Positions 40,515-49,558 of a stretch of DNA of 64,000 bases are shown here, one piece after another. Source of the DNA: Parafannyhessea umbonata (lineage in GTDB: Bacteria > Actinomycetota > Coriobacteriia > Coriobacteriales > Atopobiaceae); assembly GCF_012844235.1 (NCBI RefSeq), contig NZ_JABAGR010000003.1, positions 62,001 through 126,000 of the forward strand. Reading direction: 5' to 3'. A program made the translations under genes and the position numbers. The notes under the pieces are model-generated. The model made no database searches and was not told the DNA's origin. It saw nothing but the letters and a program-made list of their open reading frames with translations. Each line of letters begins with the position of its first letter. Positions within the stretch are counted from its first letter, which is position 1.

Positions 40515-41336
40515 ATGACCAACGAAGAATTGGCCAAGATCGCCCGGGAGGTCCGCAAGGGCATACTCGTGGGCACGCACGCGGCGAAGTCCGGCCACCC
40601 CGGCGGGTCGCTGTCGGCCGCCGAGATCTTCACCTACCTCTACTTCGAGGAGATGAGCGTCGACCCGAGAAACCCGCGCGACCCCGGCCGCGACCGGTTC
40701 GTGCTCTCGAAGGGCCACTGCGCGCCCGGGCTGTACGCCACCCTCGCCCAGAGGGGCTTCTTCCCCGTCGAGGACCTCGAGACGCTGCGCCACATAGGGT
40801 CGCGCCTGCAGGGCCACCCGAACATGAACGACACGCCCGGCGTCGACATGTCCACCGGCTCGCTCGGCCAGGGCATCTCCGCGGCCGTGGGCATGGCCAT
40901 CGCCGCGAAGCACTGGGGAGACCCCTACCGCGTCTACGCGCTCTGCGGCGACGGCGAGATCGAGGAGGGCGAGGTCTGGGAGGCCGCCATGCTGGCCGGC
41001 AACCACGCCCTCGACAACCTCTGCGTGATCGTGGACAACAACAACCTGCAGATCGACGGCACGCTCGACGAGGTCAACTCCGCCCAGCCCATCGCGGACA
41101 AGTTCCGCGCGTTCAGGTTCAACGTGGTCGAGGTCGCCGACGGCAACGACTTCGGCCAGCTGCGCGGGGCGTTCGCGGCCGCGAGGGCCTGCGAGGGCGC
41201 CCCGACCTGCATCGTCGCCCACACCGTGAAGGGCAAGGGCGTCTCGTTCATGGAGAACCAGGTCGGGTGGCACGGCAAGGCCCCGAACGACGAGCAGTTC
41301 GCGCAGGCCATGGCAGAGCTCGAGAGGGAGGCGTAG
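40515..41336 (+). CDS. transketolase, N-terminal subunit
   Basis: A 273-residue TPP-binding half. GHPGGSLSAAEIFTYLYF, GSLGQGISAAVGMA and CGDGEIEEGEVWEA to NNNLQ form the TPP/Mg site. It pairs with the C-terminal subunit encoded 3 bases later. Split transketolases are common in anaerobes. GGGAGGTACCACC precedes the ATG. Confidence 0.95.
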   Translation: MTNEELAKIAREVRKGILVGTHAAKSGHPGGSLSAAEIFTYLYFEEMSVDPRNPRDPGRDRFVLSKGHCAPGLYATLAQRGFFPVEDLETLRHIGSRLQGHPNMNDTPGVDMSTGSLGQGISAAVGMAIAAKHWGDPYRVYALCGDGEIEEGEVWEAAMLAGNHALDNLCVIVDNNNLQIDGTLDEVNSAQPIADKFRAFRFNVVEVADGNDFGQLRGAFAAARACEGAPTCIVAHTVKGKGVSFMENQVGWHGKAPNDEQFAQAMAELEREA

Positions 41337-41339
41337 GGA

Positions 41340-42278
41340 ATGGCTGACGTTAAGAGGATCGCTACCCGCCAGAGCTACGGCGAGGAGCTCGTCGCCCTCG
41401 GCGCCGAGCACGACGACTTCCTGGTCCTGGACGCGGACCTCGCGGCCGCGACGCAGACCGGGAGGTTCAAGGCCGCCTACCCGGACCGCTTCGTCGACTG
41501 CGGCATCGCCGAGCAGAACCTGATGGGCGTCGCCGCCGGCATCGCGACGACCGGCCACCGCGTCTTCGCGAGCACGTTCGCGATGTTCGCCGCCGGCCGC
41601 GCCTTCGAGCAGGTGCGCAACTCCATCGGCTACCCGCACCTGCACGTGGTCATCGGCGCCACGCACGCCGGCATCTCCGTCGGCGAGGACGGCGCCACGC
41701 ACCAGTGCAACGAGGACATAGCCCTCATGAGGACCATCCCCGGCATGACCGTGGTCGTGCCCTCGGACGACGTGGAGGCCCGCGCCGCCGTGCGCGCCGC
41801 CTACGAGGCGGACGGCCCCGTGTACCTGAGGCTCGGGCGCCTCGCCGCTCCGGTCATCCACGGCGACGGCTACCGCTTCGAGGTCGGCCGCGGCGTCGTG
41901 GAGCGCGCGGGCTCCGACGTCACCGTCGTCGCGACGGGCCTCATGGTGTCCTCAGCGCTCGAGGCCGCCGAGGCGCTCGCCGCCGAGGGGATCGACTGCG
42001 AGGTCGTGAACATGCACACGGTCAAGCCGCTCGACGCGGACCTCGTCGCCGAGTCCGCGGCCAAGACCGGCAGGGTCGTCACGGTGGAGGAGCACTCCGT
42101 CATCGGCGGCCTGGGCGGCGCCGTGTGCGAGGCGCTCGCCGAGAGGTGCCCCGTGCCGGTCAGGAGGGTCGGCGTGCGGGACGTCTTCGGGGAGTCCGGC
42201 CCGGCCGTCGGCCTGCTGGCCAAGTACGGCCTCGACGGCGCCGGCGTCGCCGAGTCCGTCCGCTCCTTCCTGAGGTAG
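41340..42278 (+). CDS. transketolase, C-terminal subunit
   Basis: A 312-residue pyrimidine-binding half. FVDCGIAEQNLMGVAAG has the catalytic Glu, followed by STFAMFAAGRAFEQVR, SVGEDGATHQ and a C-terminal domain. It completes the transketolase, giving sedoheptulose or hexose phosphates from xylulose 5-phosphate. Last gene of the operon; a strong terminator follows. Confidence 0.95.
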   Translation: MADVKRIATRQSYGEELVALGAEHDDFLVLDADLAAATQTGRFKAAYPDRFVDCGIAEQNLMGVAAGIATTGHRVFASTFAMFAAGRAFEQVRNSIGYPHLHVVIGATHAGISVGEDGATHQCNEDIALMRTIPGMTVVVPSDDVEARAAVRAAYEADGPVYLRLGRLAAPVIHGDGYRFEVGRGVVERAGSDVTVVATGLMVSSALEAAEALAAEGIDCEVVNMHTVKPLDADLVAESAAKTGRVVTVEEHSVIGGLGGAVCEALAERCPVPVRRVGVRDVFGESGPAVGLLAKYGLDGAGVAESVRSFLR

Positions 42279-42312
42279 CGGGACCGCCCCGTCGCGGGGC
42301 GCGCGAGGGGCG

Positions 42313-42370
42313 GGGCCCGCGGGCGCCGCGGTGCCGGGATCGGCACTCGCGGCGGTCGCGGGCCCTTTTT
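42313..42370 (+). terminator. terminator of the ula/pentose phosphate operon
   Basis: A long GC-rich hairpin (42313-42365: GGGCCCGCG pairs with CGCGGGCCC, and the inner CGCCGCG and TGCCG pair too) followed by TTTTT (42366-42370). Confidence 0.9.
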
Positions 42371-42790
42371 ACGTTTGGAAGACGGCCCCGACTACGTCGC
42401 CTGGCTTTTCTCGCCTGGGCGAGAAAGACGCCTTATGTGACGAAAGATGCATCTTATGTATTGAAAGAGAAAATAAACAAAGCAGTTATGTATGCATCAA
42501 GCACATGCTCAAATCTGAGCGCCGAAGTTCGATGCACTTTGATGTAGTAAGATGCGTTATGTTCGATGACCTGTCAGAGGCAACAGAGCATGCCATATAC
42601 CAGTTAAAACGCGCTCTCTTCCTTCTTTCCATGGCTTTCGTTCTTATGAAAATTGCTTGCCATGATGTGAAGCCTGTTTCGGCATTCTGAATTGAAATGC
42701 CAGAAATATAGCATTTCATATACCGCTCGCGTAATTGTACTTTGCAGGCAGTAAAAAAAATATTAATATTTCGAAATTGTTACGAGCAAT
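42371..42790. other. AT-rich region without a convincing gene
   Basis: About 420 bases with much lower G+C than the rest, between the transketolase operon and pepT. A 119-codon reading frame (42331-42690) starts inside the terminator, lacks a ribosome site and resembles nothing I know. A perfect 20-bp inverted pair, TTTCTCGCC and GGCGAGAAA, is at 42407-42426; GAAATGC and GCATTTC form a dyad near 42695-42717. It may be a remnant of transferred DNA or the pepT regulatory region. Confidence 0.6.
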
Positions 42791-42794
42791 GGTG

Positions 42795-42822
42795 AGGGGC
42801 CATGCCAAAAGGCGTGGCCCCT
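42795..42822 (+). promoter_or_regulatory. hairpin in the pepT leader
   Basis: AGGGGCCATGCC (42795-42806) and GGCGTGGCCCCT (42811-42822) pair with one G-U wobble and an AAAA loop. It sits 28 bases before the pepT start, has no T run, and may stabilise or regulate the mRNA. Confidence 0.5.
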
Positions 42823-42850
42823 GCCTGTGCCGAAGAGGGAGGCCGTATCA

Positions 42851-44074
42851 ATGGAGGTTATCGACCGGCTGCTTGAGTACATAGCGGTCAAGACGCCGAG
42901 CGACGAGGACAACGACTCCGCGTGTCCCAGCAGCAAGGAGCAGTTCGAGCTTGCGAACCTGCTGGCGGGAGAGCTGCGCGAGCTGGGCATCGAGGACGTC
43001 GTGGTGAGCGAGAAGTGCTTTGTGTACGCGAAGGTGCCCGCGACCGCCGGTTGCGAGGGCGCGCGCAAGCTGGGGCTCATCACGCACATGGACACCGTGT
43101 CGCAGTTCTGTGACGGGAAGATCACCCCGGTGCTGCACGAGGACTACGACGGGCGCGACCTCGTGCTTGGCACGAGCGGGCGCACGCTTTCCGTCGGCGA
43201 CTTCCCGCACCTGGCGGAGCTGAGGGGTCGCACGCTGCTCACGAGCGACGGCACCACGATTCTGGGCGTGGACGACAAGGCGGGCATCGCGGAGATCATG
43301 GGCGCGCTCGAGCGCGTGCTTCGCGACGGCACGCCGCACGGTGCGCTGCGTATCGCGTTCACGCCGGACGAGGAGATCGGCACCGGCGCCGGCAACTTCG
43401 ACGTGGAGTACTTCGACGCGGACGTCGCCTATACCATGGACGGCGACGCGGAGGGCGAGATCCAGTACCAGAACTTCAACGCGTGCGAGGCCGATTTCGA
43501 GGTCAGGGGCGTCAGCGTGCACCCGGGCTCCGCAAAGGGGATCATGGTGAACGCCATGCAGGTGTGCTGCGACATCAACAACATGCTCCCGTCGCTTGAG
43601 GCGCCGCGCTACACGGAGGGCTACGAGGGCTTCTACCACCTGCTCGAGATCCACGGCGACGAGTCGGCCGGCGGCATGTCCTACATCGTGCGCGACTTCG
43701 ACGCGGCGTCGTTCGAGTGCCGCAAGCAGACGCTCAGGCACATCGCGAAGGTCATGAACGAGCGATGGGGCGAGGGCACCGTGACGCTTCGCATCAAGGA
43801 CGAGTACCAGAACATGGAGAGCGTGATCGAGGGCTGCATGTTCACCATCGACAACGCGAAGGTCGCGTGCGAGCGCGCCGGCGTCGTGCCCAGGGTCACG
43901 CCCATCCGCGGCGGCACCGACGGCTGCCAGCTGTCGTTTTGTGGACTGCCGTGCCCGAACCTGGGGACTGGCGGCGAAGGCTACCACGGACCGTACGAGC
44001 ACGCGACGGTCGAGGGCATCAACGCGGCGACCGACGTCGTGGTGGAGCTGATCAAGGTCTACGCAGAAGCCTAG
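42851..44074 (+). CDS. pepT: peptidase T (tripeptide aminopeptidase)
   Basis: A 407-residue M20 metallopeptidase. LITHMDTV, GVDDKAGIAE, FTPDEEIGTG, TMDGDAEGE and GEGYHGPYEHA carry the zinc ligands and catalytic Glu. It releases the N-terminal residue from tripeptides. The ATG at 42851 follows GGGAGGCCGTATCA. It is probably cotranscribed with the YfcC-type carrier. Confidence 0.94.
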   Translation: MEVIDRLLEYIAVKTPSDEDNDSACPSSKEQFELANLLAGELRELGIEDVVVSEKCFVYAKVPATAGCEGARKLGLITHMDTVSQFCDGKITPVLHEDYDGRDLVLGTSGRTLSVGDFPHLAELRGRTLLTSDGTTILGVDDKAGIAEIMGALERVLRDGTPHGALRIAFTPDEEIGTGAGNFDVEYFDADVAYTMDGDAEGEIQYQNFNACEADFEVRGVSVHPGSAKGIMVNAMQVCCDINNMLPSLEAPRYTEGYEGFYHLLEIHGDESAGGMSYIVRDFDAASFECRKQTLRHIAKVMNERWGEGTVTLRIKDEYQNMESVIEGCMFTIDNAKVACERAGVVPRVTPIRGGTDGCQLSFCGLPCPNLGTGGEGYHGPYEHATVEGINAATDVVVELIKVYAEA

Positions 44075-44093
44075 GCGAGAAGGGCTTCTCGCC
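44074..44093 (+). repeat. palindrome of the GGCGAGAAG motif after pepT
   Basis: GGCGAGAAG (44074-44082), GG, CTTCTCGCC (44085-44093). The first base is the last base of the stop codon. The 2-base gap is too small for a good RNA loop, so it may act as a DNA element. Confidence 0.75.
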
Positions 44094-44128
44094 CGGCGCC
44101 ATGTCCATATCGTGAAAGGAAGATCATC

Positions 44129-45673
44129 GTGGCAGAAGAAGTGGCCGTCGAGGAGACGGCGCCCTCTCCCAAGAAGAGGCACAAGCTGCACTTTCCCACG
44201 GCAATCACCGTGCTGTTCATCGTCATGCTGTTCGCGGCGGCGCTCACCTACATCGTGCCCGCCGGCGAGTACTCGAAGCTCACGTACGACGCGAGCCAGG
44301 ACAAGTTCGTCGTGACGAAGCCGGACGAGAGCACGGAGCTCATGGCTCCCACGCAGAAGACCCTCGACAAGCTGGGTGTCTCTGGCAAGCTGGAGAACTT
44401 CAAGAACGGCTCGATCTCGAAGCCGATCGCCATCCCCGGCACGTACGAGCGCGTTACGCAGGCGCCGCAGGGGGTCGTCGAGTTCCTGCTCGCGCCGATC
44501 CAGGGCGTGTACGACACGATCGACATCATCCTGTTCGTGTTCCTTTTGGGCGGCTGCATCGGCGTGCTCAACTACATGGGCGCCCTGAACGCCGCCGTGG
44601 CCGCGCTGTCGCGCATCACGCATGGCAGGGAGTACCTGCTCATCATCATACTCTCGCTCCTGATGGTCATCGGTGGCACCACGTTTGGCCTGGGCGAGGA
44701 GACCATCGCCCTGTACCCCATCCTCATGCCCGTGTTCATAGCGGCTGGCTACGATGCCATGACGTGCATCGCCGTCATCTTCGTGGGTGCGTCCGTCGGC
44801 ACCATGTACTCAACCATCAACCCGTTCGCCACGGGCGTCGCCACCAAGGCGGCCGGCATCGCCATGTCGGACGGCATGAGCTGGCGCTTCATCGCGCTCG
44901 TGGTCGGCACGGTCATGGCGGTTGCGTACATCATGGTGTACGCGCGCCGGGTGCGCCTGGACCCCTCGAAGTCCGTCTGCTACGACATGAAGGAGAAGAT
45001 CGAGGAGCGCTGGGGGCAGCAGGGCAACCAGATCGAGTTCACCTGGCACATGAAGCTGTCGCTCGCGGCGTTTGGCCTCGCGTTCGTGGTGCTGGTATAC
45101 GGCATCGTCGCGTACCAGTGGTGGTTCGACTACATGACGGCCGTGTTCCTGGCGTGCTCCATCATCCTCGCGTTCACCTCCGGGCTCGAGGAGGAGGTGT
45201 TCTTCGACAAGTACATCGGCGGCTGCGGCGACCTCATGAGCGTCGCGCTCGTCGTGGGCGTCGCGCGTGCCGTCAACATCCTGCTGGAGAACGGCCTCAT
45301 CTCCGACACCATCCTGCACTTCTTCTCTGGCACCGTCACGGGAATGGGGCCGATCCTCTTCATCCTCGTGATGCTCGTGGTCTACATCATCCTGGGCTTC
45401 TTTATCAACTCGTCCTCCGGACTTGCCGTGCTGTCGATCCCCATCATGGCGCCGCTCGGAGACGCCGTGGGCGTATCGCGCGCCGCGGTCATCGCCGCGT
45501 ACAACTACGGCCAGGGCCTCATCTCGTACATCACGCCCACCGGCCTGATCCTCGCGTCGCTCGCGATGGTGGACGTTCCGTTCAGCCGCTGGCTCAAGTT
45601 CATCAACCCGCTGCTGATTGCCACGATCGCGCTCAACGCGCTGCTTCTGGTGGCGCAAGTGCTCATAGGGTAG
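44129..45673 (+). CDS. YfcC family membrane transporter
   Basis: A 514-residue carrier of the YfcC/ArcD-like family (DUF3360-type basic amino-acid or C4-dicarboxylate antiporters) with about 11-12 helices. VIGGTTFGLGEETIALYPI, FVGASVGTMYSTINPFATGVA, GLEEEVFFDKYIGG and GQGLISYITPTGLILA are conserved. Next to pepT it may move amino acids or peptides' breakdown products. The start is GTG at 44129 with AAAGGAAG. Confidence 0.85.
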   Translation: MAEEVAVEETAPSPKKRHKLHFPTAITVLFIVMLFAAALTYIVPAGEYSKLTYDASQDKFVVTKPDESTELMAPTQKTLDKLGVSGKLENFKNGSISKPIAIPGTYERVTQAPQGVVEFLLAPIQGVYDTIDIILFVFLLGGCIGVLNYMGALNAAVAALSRITHGREYLLIIILSLLMVIGGTTFGLGEETIALYPILMPVFIAAGYDAMTCIAVIFVGASVGTMYSTINPFATGVATKAAGIAMSDGMSWRFIALVVGTVMAVAYIMVYARRVRLDPSKSVCYDMKEKIEERWGQQGNQIEFTWHMKLSLAAFGLAFVVLVYGIVAYQWWFDYMTAVFLACSIILAFTSGLEEEVFFDKYIGGCGDLMSVALVVGVARAVNILLENGLISDTILHFFSGTVTGMGPILFILVMLVVYIILGFFINSSSGLAVLSIPIMAPLGDAVGVSRAAVIAAYNYGQGLISYITPTGLILASLAMVDVPFSRWLKFINPLLIATIALNALLLVAQVLIG

Positions 45674-45698
45674 GGAAGCGGCACACCTACAGAGACAC

Positions 45699-45733
45699 TG
45701 GGGCGGGTCCGTCGCATAGGCGCGGGCCCGCCC
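45699..45733 (+). terminator. hairpin downstream of the YfcC gene
   Basis: GGGGCGGG (45699-45706) pairs perfectly with CCCGCCCC (45726-45733) around a 19-base loop. No T run. It is 26 bases after the gene stop. Confidence 0.5.
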
Positions 45734-45799
45734 CTCGCGTTCGTGCAGCGCATCCGTGCTTGGGCGGTAAATCGCGCCTTCCCGCCTGCCGCGCGACGC

Positions 45800-45831
45800 C
45801 CCAAACAACAAATCGCGATTTGTTGTTTGGG
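45800..45831. repeat. 32-bp perfect palindrome
   Basis: CCCAAACAACAAATCG (45800-45815) is followed at once by its exact reverse complement to 45831, without spacer. It lies between convergent genes and has AT-rich arms unlike the local DNA. A shorter relative is 42 bases away. Confidence 0.9.
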
Positions 45832-45872
45832 CAGTTTGCGCCTCTAGCTGCGGAAACGTGATTTTGGGGCTT

Positions 45873-45894
45873 ACAACAAATCACGATTTGTTGT
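45873..45894. repeat. 22-bp palindrome related to the 32-bp one
   Basis: ACAACAAATC (45873-45882), AC, GATTTGTTGT (45885-45894). The core AACAAATC-GATTTGTT is the same as in the 45800-45831 element, with a 2-base insertion. Confidence 0.9.
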
Positions 45895-45938
45895 TACGGG
45901 GCCACGCAGCCGCAGCCAGGGACCACGCGCCCGCGCGG

Positions 45939-46484
45939 CTAGTGGCCGGCGACGCTCGGAATGTCCTGCAGCTCGAAGCGGTAGCGCTGCGTGGCGTTGG
46001 GGTACTTCTCACGGTCCACGGCAGAGAGGAACAGCGCCTTCGGCCGCGCCCACAGCGAGCCGTCACCGTACAGCTTGCGATAGATCACGAGCTCCTCGCC
46101 GGTCTCGGAGTGACGAGCCACGTCCTCCACCAGATAGTAGTTGCCCTTGAAGTGATGGTACACGCCTCCGCGGCGGACCTCGCGGACATCGCCTTCCGCC
46201 GCGGCGCGTCCGCCGGGTGAGAAGGGCGCGGCGGCCTTGGCTGCGGCCTTGGTCGTGGGTGCGCCGTCCGCGGCGGTGCCCGCCTTGGCCGCGTCCTTCT
46301 CCACCCGCTCCGCGAGCAGCGTCTTTACGAGCCTCTTCACCGCGGGCTTGCACTTGCCGCACTTGCTGCCGGCACCCGTCGCCTTGCGCACCTGCTTGAA
46401 GCTGGTGGCTCCGTCGGCGATCGCCTTGCGTATGTCTTCCTCCGTCACGTGCTTGCACGGGCAGACGTACTTCGAGCTGGCCAT
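45939..46484 (-). CDS. BFD-like [2Fe-2S] / DUF1653 fusion protein
   Basis: A 181-residue fusion. Residues 1-50 are a bacterioferritin-associated-ferredoxin-like [2Fe-2S] domain, with Cys8, Cys10, Cys42 and Cys45 in CPCKHV and KCGKC. A charged, Ala-rich linker (about 55-95) leads to DUF1653 (residues about 98-175), with [16 protein letters not shown] and RYRFE. DUF1653 has no assigned role. Together they suggest iron or redox handling. GGAGGGCTC precedes the ATG at 46484; the upstream frame to 46664 is rejected. Confidence 0.85.
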   Translation of the reverse strand: MASSKYVCPCKHVTEEDIRKAIADGATSFKQVRKATGAGSKCGKCKPAVKRLVKTLLAERVEKDAAKAGTAADGAPTTKAAAKAAAPFSPGGRAAAEGDVREVRRGGVYHHFKGNYYLVEDVARHSETGEELVIYRKLYGDGSLWARPKALFLSAVDREKYPNATQRYRFELQDIPSVAGH

Positions 46485-46516
46485 GAGCCCTCCTGTCAAC
46501 GCGTTTTCGCACCATG

Positions 46517-46535
46517 GTACGCGAATTTCGCGTAC
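46517..46535. promoter_or_regulatory. palindrome upstream of the BFD-DUF1653 gene
   Basis: GTACGCGAA, T, TTCGCGTAC: a 9-bp perfect dyad with 1-base spacer, 33 bases before the gene start. A good operator candidate, for example for an iron- or redox-sensing repressor. Confidence 0.6.
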
Positions 46536-46721
46536 GTGGGGGGCAACCTCGCGATGGGTTGGCGTGGCTAGTCGGCCTTCGTGGGACCCATCACCGCGGC
46601 GAGCTGTTCCACGCGGAAGTGCTGCGTCCCCACGATACCTCTCGGTTTGGGGTGCTCTCTTCATCCCAGGGTAATCGTATCGTTAGGCGTTGTCGCCGTG
46701 GGGGCGAGCCAACGGCTCCGG

Positions 46722-46964
46722 CTACGAGCTCCAGAACGAGTGCGTGAGCTCGGTGCGGTTCTGCGCACCGCACTTCTTGAGCACGTTGTGCACGTGGACC
46801 TTGACCGTGGACGGAGCGATTCCCAGTGTGCTTGCCATGTTCTGATTGTCCATCCCCTCGAGCACCAGACGCAGCACGTCGCGCTCTCGGGGCGACAGCC
46901 CGTGCTCTTGCGCGTACGAGGGGAGCTTGCGTCCGCCGGCCGCGATGGCGTAAGGTGAGCGCAT
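46722..46964 (-). pseudogene. LuxR-type DNA-binding domain, probably N-terminally truncated
   Basis: About 80 residues. LSPRERDVLRLVLEGMDNQ and STVKVHVHNVLKKCGAQNR form a complete LuxR helix-turn-helix, but no receiver, sensor or membrane domain precedes it. The putative start overlaps the start of the divergent ArfB-like gene. Coriobacteria have many LuxR proteins with large N-terminal membrane domains, so this is most likely a remnant; a stand-alone regulator is the alternative. Confidence 0.55.
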
Positions 46965-47340
46965 GCAGAGGGACCTCACATACGACGACTACGCGCGCTT
47001 CTCGCGCCTGTCCGCGGACGAGCTCGCGCGACAGTGCCGCGCGGAGGCGTTCCACGCGTCGGGCCCGGGCGGGCAGGGCGTGAACACGGCGGACTCCGCG
47101 GTGCGCATGCGGCACGTCCCCACGGGCATCACCGTGGTCAGCCGTGAGTCGCGCAGCCAGCTGCAAAACCGCGAGCGCTGCCTGCAGAAGATTCGCGCGG
47201 AGCTCGCCCGACGAGCGCGCAAGCCAAAGTCCCGGCACGCAACAAAGCCCACGCGTGCCTCCGTCCGCAGGCGTCTGGACGAGAAGGGCAGGCGCTCGCA
47301 GCTGAAGCGCATGCGGCGCCGCCCCGGAATGGACGAGTAG
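46963..47340 (+). CDS. peptide chain release factor-like protein (ArfB/YaeJ type)
   Basis: A 125-residue RF-1 domain protein. [18 protein letters not shown] contains the GGQ motif that triggers peptidyl-tRNA hydrolysis, and the basic tail ([19 protein letters not shown], cited as core) would enter the mRNA channel of stalled ribosomes. This arrangement fits ArfB-type ribosome rescue or a PrfH-like factor. No stop-codon recognition domain is present. Confidence 0.85.
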   Translation: MQRDLTYDDYARFSRLSADELARQCRAEAFHASGPGGQGVNTADSAVRMRHVPTGITVVSRESRSQLQNRERCLQKIRAELARRARKPKSRHATKPTRASVRRRLDEKGRRSQLKRMRRRPGMDE

Positions 47341-47387
47341 CGAGTACCTACGACGCACGCACGCCGCAGCGACGCACGCCGCGGACT

Positions 47388-48218
47388 TCACTCCAGGTGG
47401 AACTCCCTCAGCAGCGCACCGAGCCTCGCCTCGTCGCCGAGCGCGCCGGCGAGCTCCCCTCCGCGACCCGCGTCCTCGAGCGCCCGCGCGAGCCTGGCGA
47501 GCTGCTCGTCGCGCCTCCGCGCACCGATCGCCTCGCCCTCGGCTCGGCCCTCGTCCATGGCGTCGGCAATCTCGTCGCGGTACTTCTCGGACCAGAGCAT
47601 CCTGTACCTCCTCCACTGGGGGTTGTCGCGAACCCCTCGGACCGCGTCGTCCACGCGCCTTACATAGTCGCTTTCGATAACAGTATCATTCGAGAGATAG
47701 TGCAGGAAGGCATCGAATCCGTCGCCGTAATCCCCTCGCTCGCCCGCTGCGTTCACGAACACGATGCTGGTGCCGTCGTCCAAGGGCTGCCCGTCCTGAG
47801 CGCAGGCCCGCGTGAAGTCGTAGCGCTTCCAGCCCCGGCCAAACGGGTCGTTCGCGCAGATGAAGATAACGATTGCGTTCCCCGCGTCCTCAAAGCGCTG
47901 CCCGCGGTCAAGCATGTTCGTATCCACGAGCGAAAGGTAGCGCCTCGCACGCCTTGCGATGCCGGGCGTGGCGACGTTCTGCATCTCGACGTCGTACTCG
48001 TTGCCGGCGGCATCCCTCACCAGCAGGTCGACGATGCCCGCGCGCGAGAGCGGGCCCGCGTCCAGCAGGCCCTGGCGCTCCACAAACTCGATCTCCTCGA
48101 CCTCTATGCCCAGCAGCAGCTCTATGAGACCCTTGCACAGGTTCGGGTCCTGGAACACCGTGCCAAACATCAAGTCGTCGGTGATCCCCAGCCTGTCAAA
48201 GTCGATCTTGTCGCGCAT
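47388..48218 (-). CDS. Rpn family PD-(D/E)XK nuclease / putative transposase
   Basis: A 276-residue protein of the Rpn/transposase_31-like family, recombination-promoting nucleases. The N-terminal LGITDDLMFGTVFQDPNLCKGLIELLLG and the core VDLLVRDAAGNEYDVEMQN (Asp, then Glu-x-Gln) are the PD-(D/E)XK active-site pattern, here cited in part. The C-terminus has a coiled helical tail rich in Ala-Arg-Asp, common in this family. No inverted repeats or target duplication were seen, so it is a gene rather than an element. Confidence 0.85.
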   Translation of the reverse strand: MRDKIDFDRLGITDDLMFGTVFQDPNLCKGLIELLLGIEVEEIEFVERQGLLDAGPLSRAGIVDLLVRDAAGNEYDVEMQNVATPGIARRARRYLSLVDTNMLDRGQRFEDAGNAIVIFICANDPFGRGWKRYDFTRACAQDGQPLDDGTSIVFVNAAGERGDYGDGFDAFLHYLSNDTVIESDYVRRVDDAVRGVRDNPQWRRYRMLWSEKYRDEIADAMDEGRAEGEAIGARRRDEQLARLARALEDAGRGGELAGALGDEARLGALLREFHLE

Positions 48219-48376
48219 CGTAGGTCAGCCTCCCTCGTCGCAGGGCCAAAAGGTGAGGCCACATGATACTCGGAGGCACTTGCAGATATTTCACTTTTAT
48301 ATGGCAGGACTCTTATATTGCAGAGGCCTTTACCCACGGAACCCCTGTCTCGCCATGCGGTGGCGCAAACTAGTGC

Positions 48377-49030
<654 letters not shown>

Positions 49031-49186
49031 GTGATGCCCCCTCGGCTCGTCCTGCGCACATTCCGCGTACACCCTGCGCGCCGTGCGAAGACAGGATAGC
49101 GCACGACTGGGCCGCGGTGGGGCAGGTGCGATGGGAAAGCCGTGATGGCCGGGGTGCCGCGCCCTTCTCGCCCGGCGCCCTTGTGT

Positions 49187-49206
49187 AGATATTTAGACAA
49201 ATATCT
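49187..49206. promoter_or_regulatory. operator upstream of sdpR
   Basis: AGATATTT (49187-49194), AGAC, AAATATCT (49199-49206): perfect 8-bp dyad. It lies 60 bases before an ArsR-type autorepressor gene and is AT-rich in a GC-rich setting. Confidence 0.65.
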
Positions 49207-49267
49207 AAATACAGAGGAGAAGAACGCACCCTCGGGGTAGCATCTTCGTGACGAGGGGAGGGGTGCC

Positions 49268-49558
49268 ATGGTGGGTGACGCGTTCAAGGCGCTGGGAGAC
49301 CCGACGCGCCGGCGCATCCTGGAGCTTCTTGCGGACGGTGACCTCACGGCCGGGCAGATTGCCGACAACTTCGAAATATCGAAGCCGTCCGTGAGCAACC
49401 ACCTGGGGGTGCTGCGGTCGGCGGGGCTCGTGACGAGCCGGCGCAGCGGGCAGAGCATCATCTATCACCTGAACACGACGGTTTTCCAAGAGCTTATGCA
49501 GTGGATCGCGGGGCTGGGCCACGCGTCCGGAAAGGATGGGGGTCATGGTCGCTCGTGA
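49268..49558 (+). CDS. sdpR: ArsR family autorepressor (SdpR-like)
   Basis: A 96-residue winged-helix protein. FKALGDPTRRRILELL, GQIADNFEISKPSVSNHLGVL and SGQSIIYHLN match SdpR-type regulators, without metal-binding Cys. It overlaps the SdpI-like gene by 23 bases, so the two are coexpressed; in Bacillus SdpR and SdpI form a signalling immunity pair. Confidence 0.87.
   Translation: MVGDAFKALGDPTRRRILELLADGDLTAGQIADNFEISKPSVSNHLGVLRSAGLVTSRRSGQSIIYHLNTTVFQELMQWIAGLGHASGKDGGHGRS

Noticed and set aside
39711-41861. A 716-codon minus-strand frame across transaldolase and transketolase
   Set aside because: It is antisense to three well-identified genes. GC-rich codon use leaves long open antisense frames; no family similarity or ribosome site was seen.
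46569-46634. A short minus-strand frame ending GPTKAD with a GTG start
   Set aside because: Twenty codons, no ribosome site seen, no known family; might be a gene remnant but not supported.
47388-48218. Complete insertion sequence around the Rpn-type gene
   Set aside because: No terminal inverted repeats or target duplication could be found at its borders.
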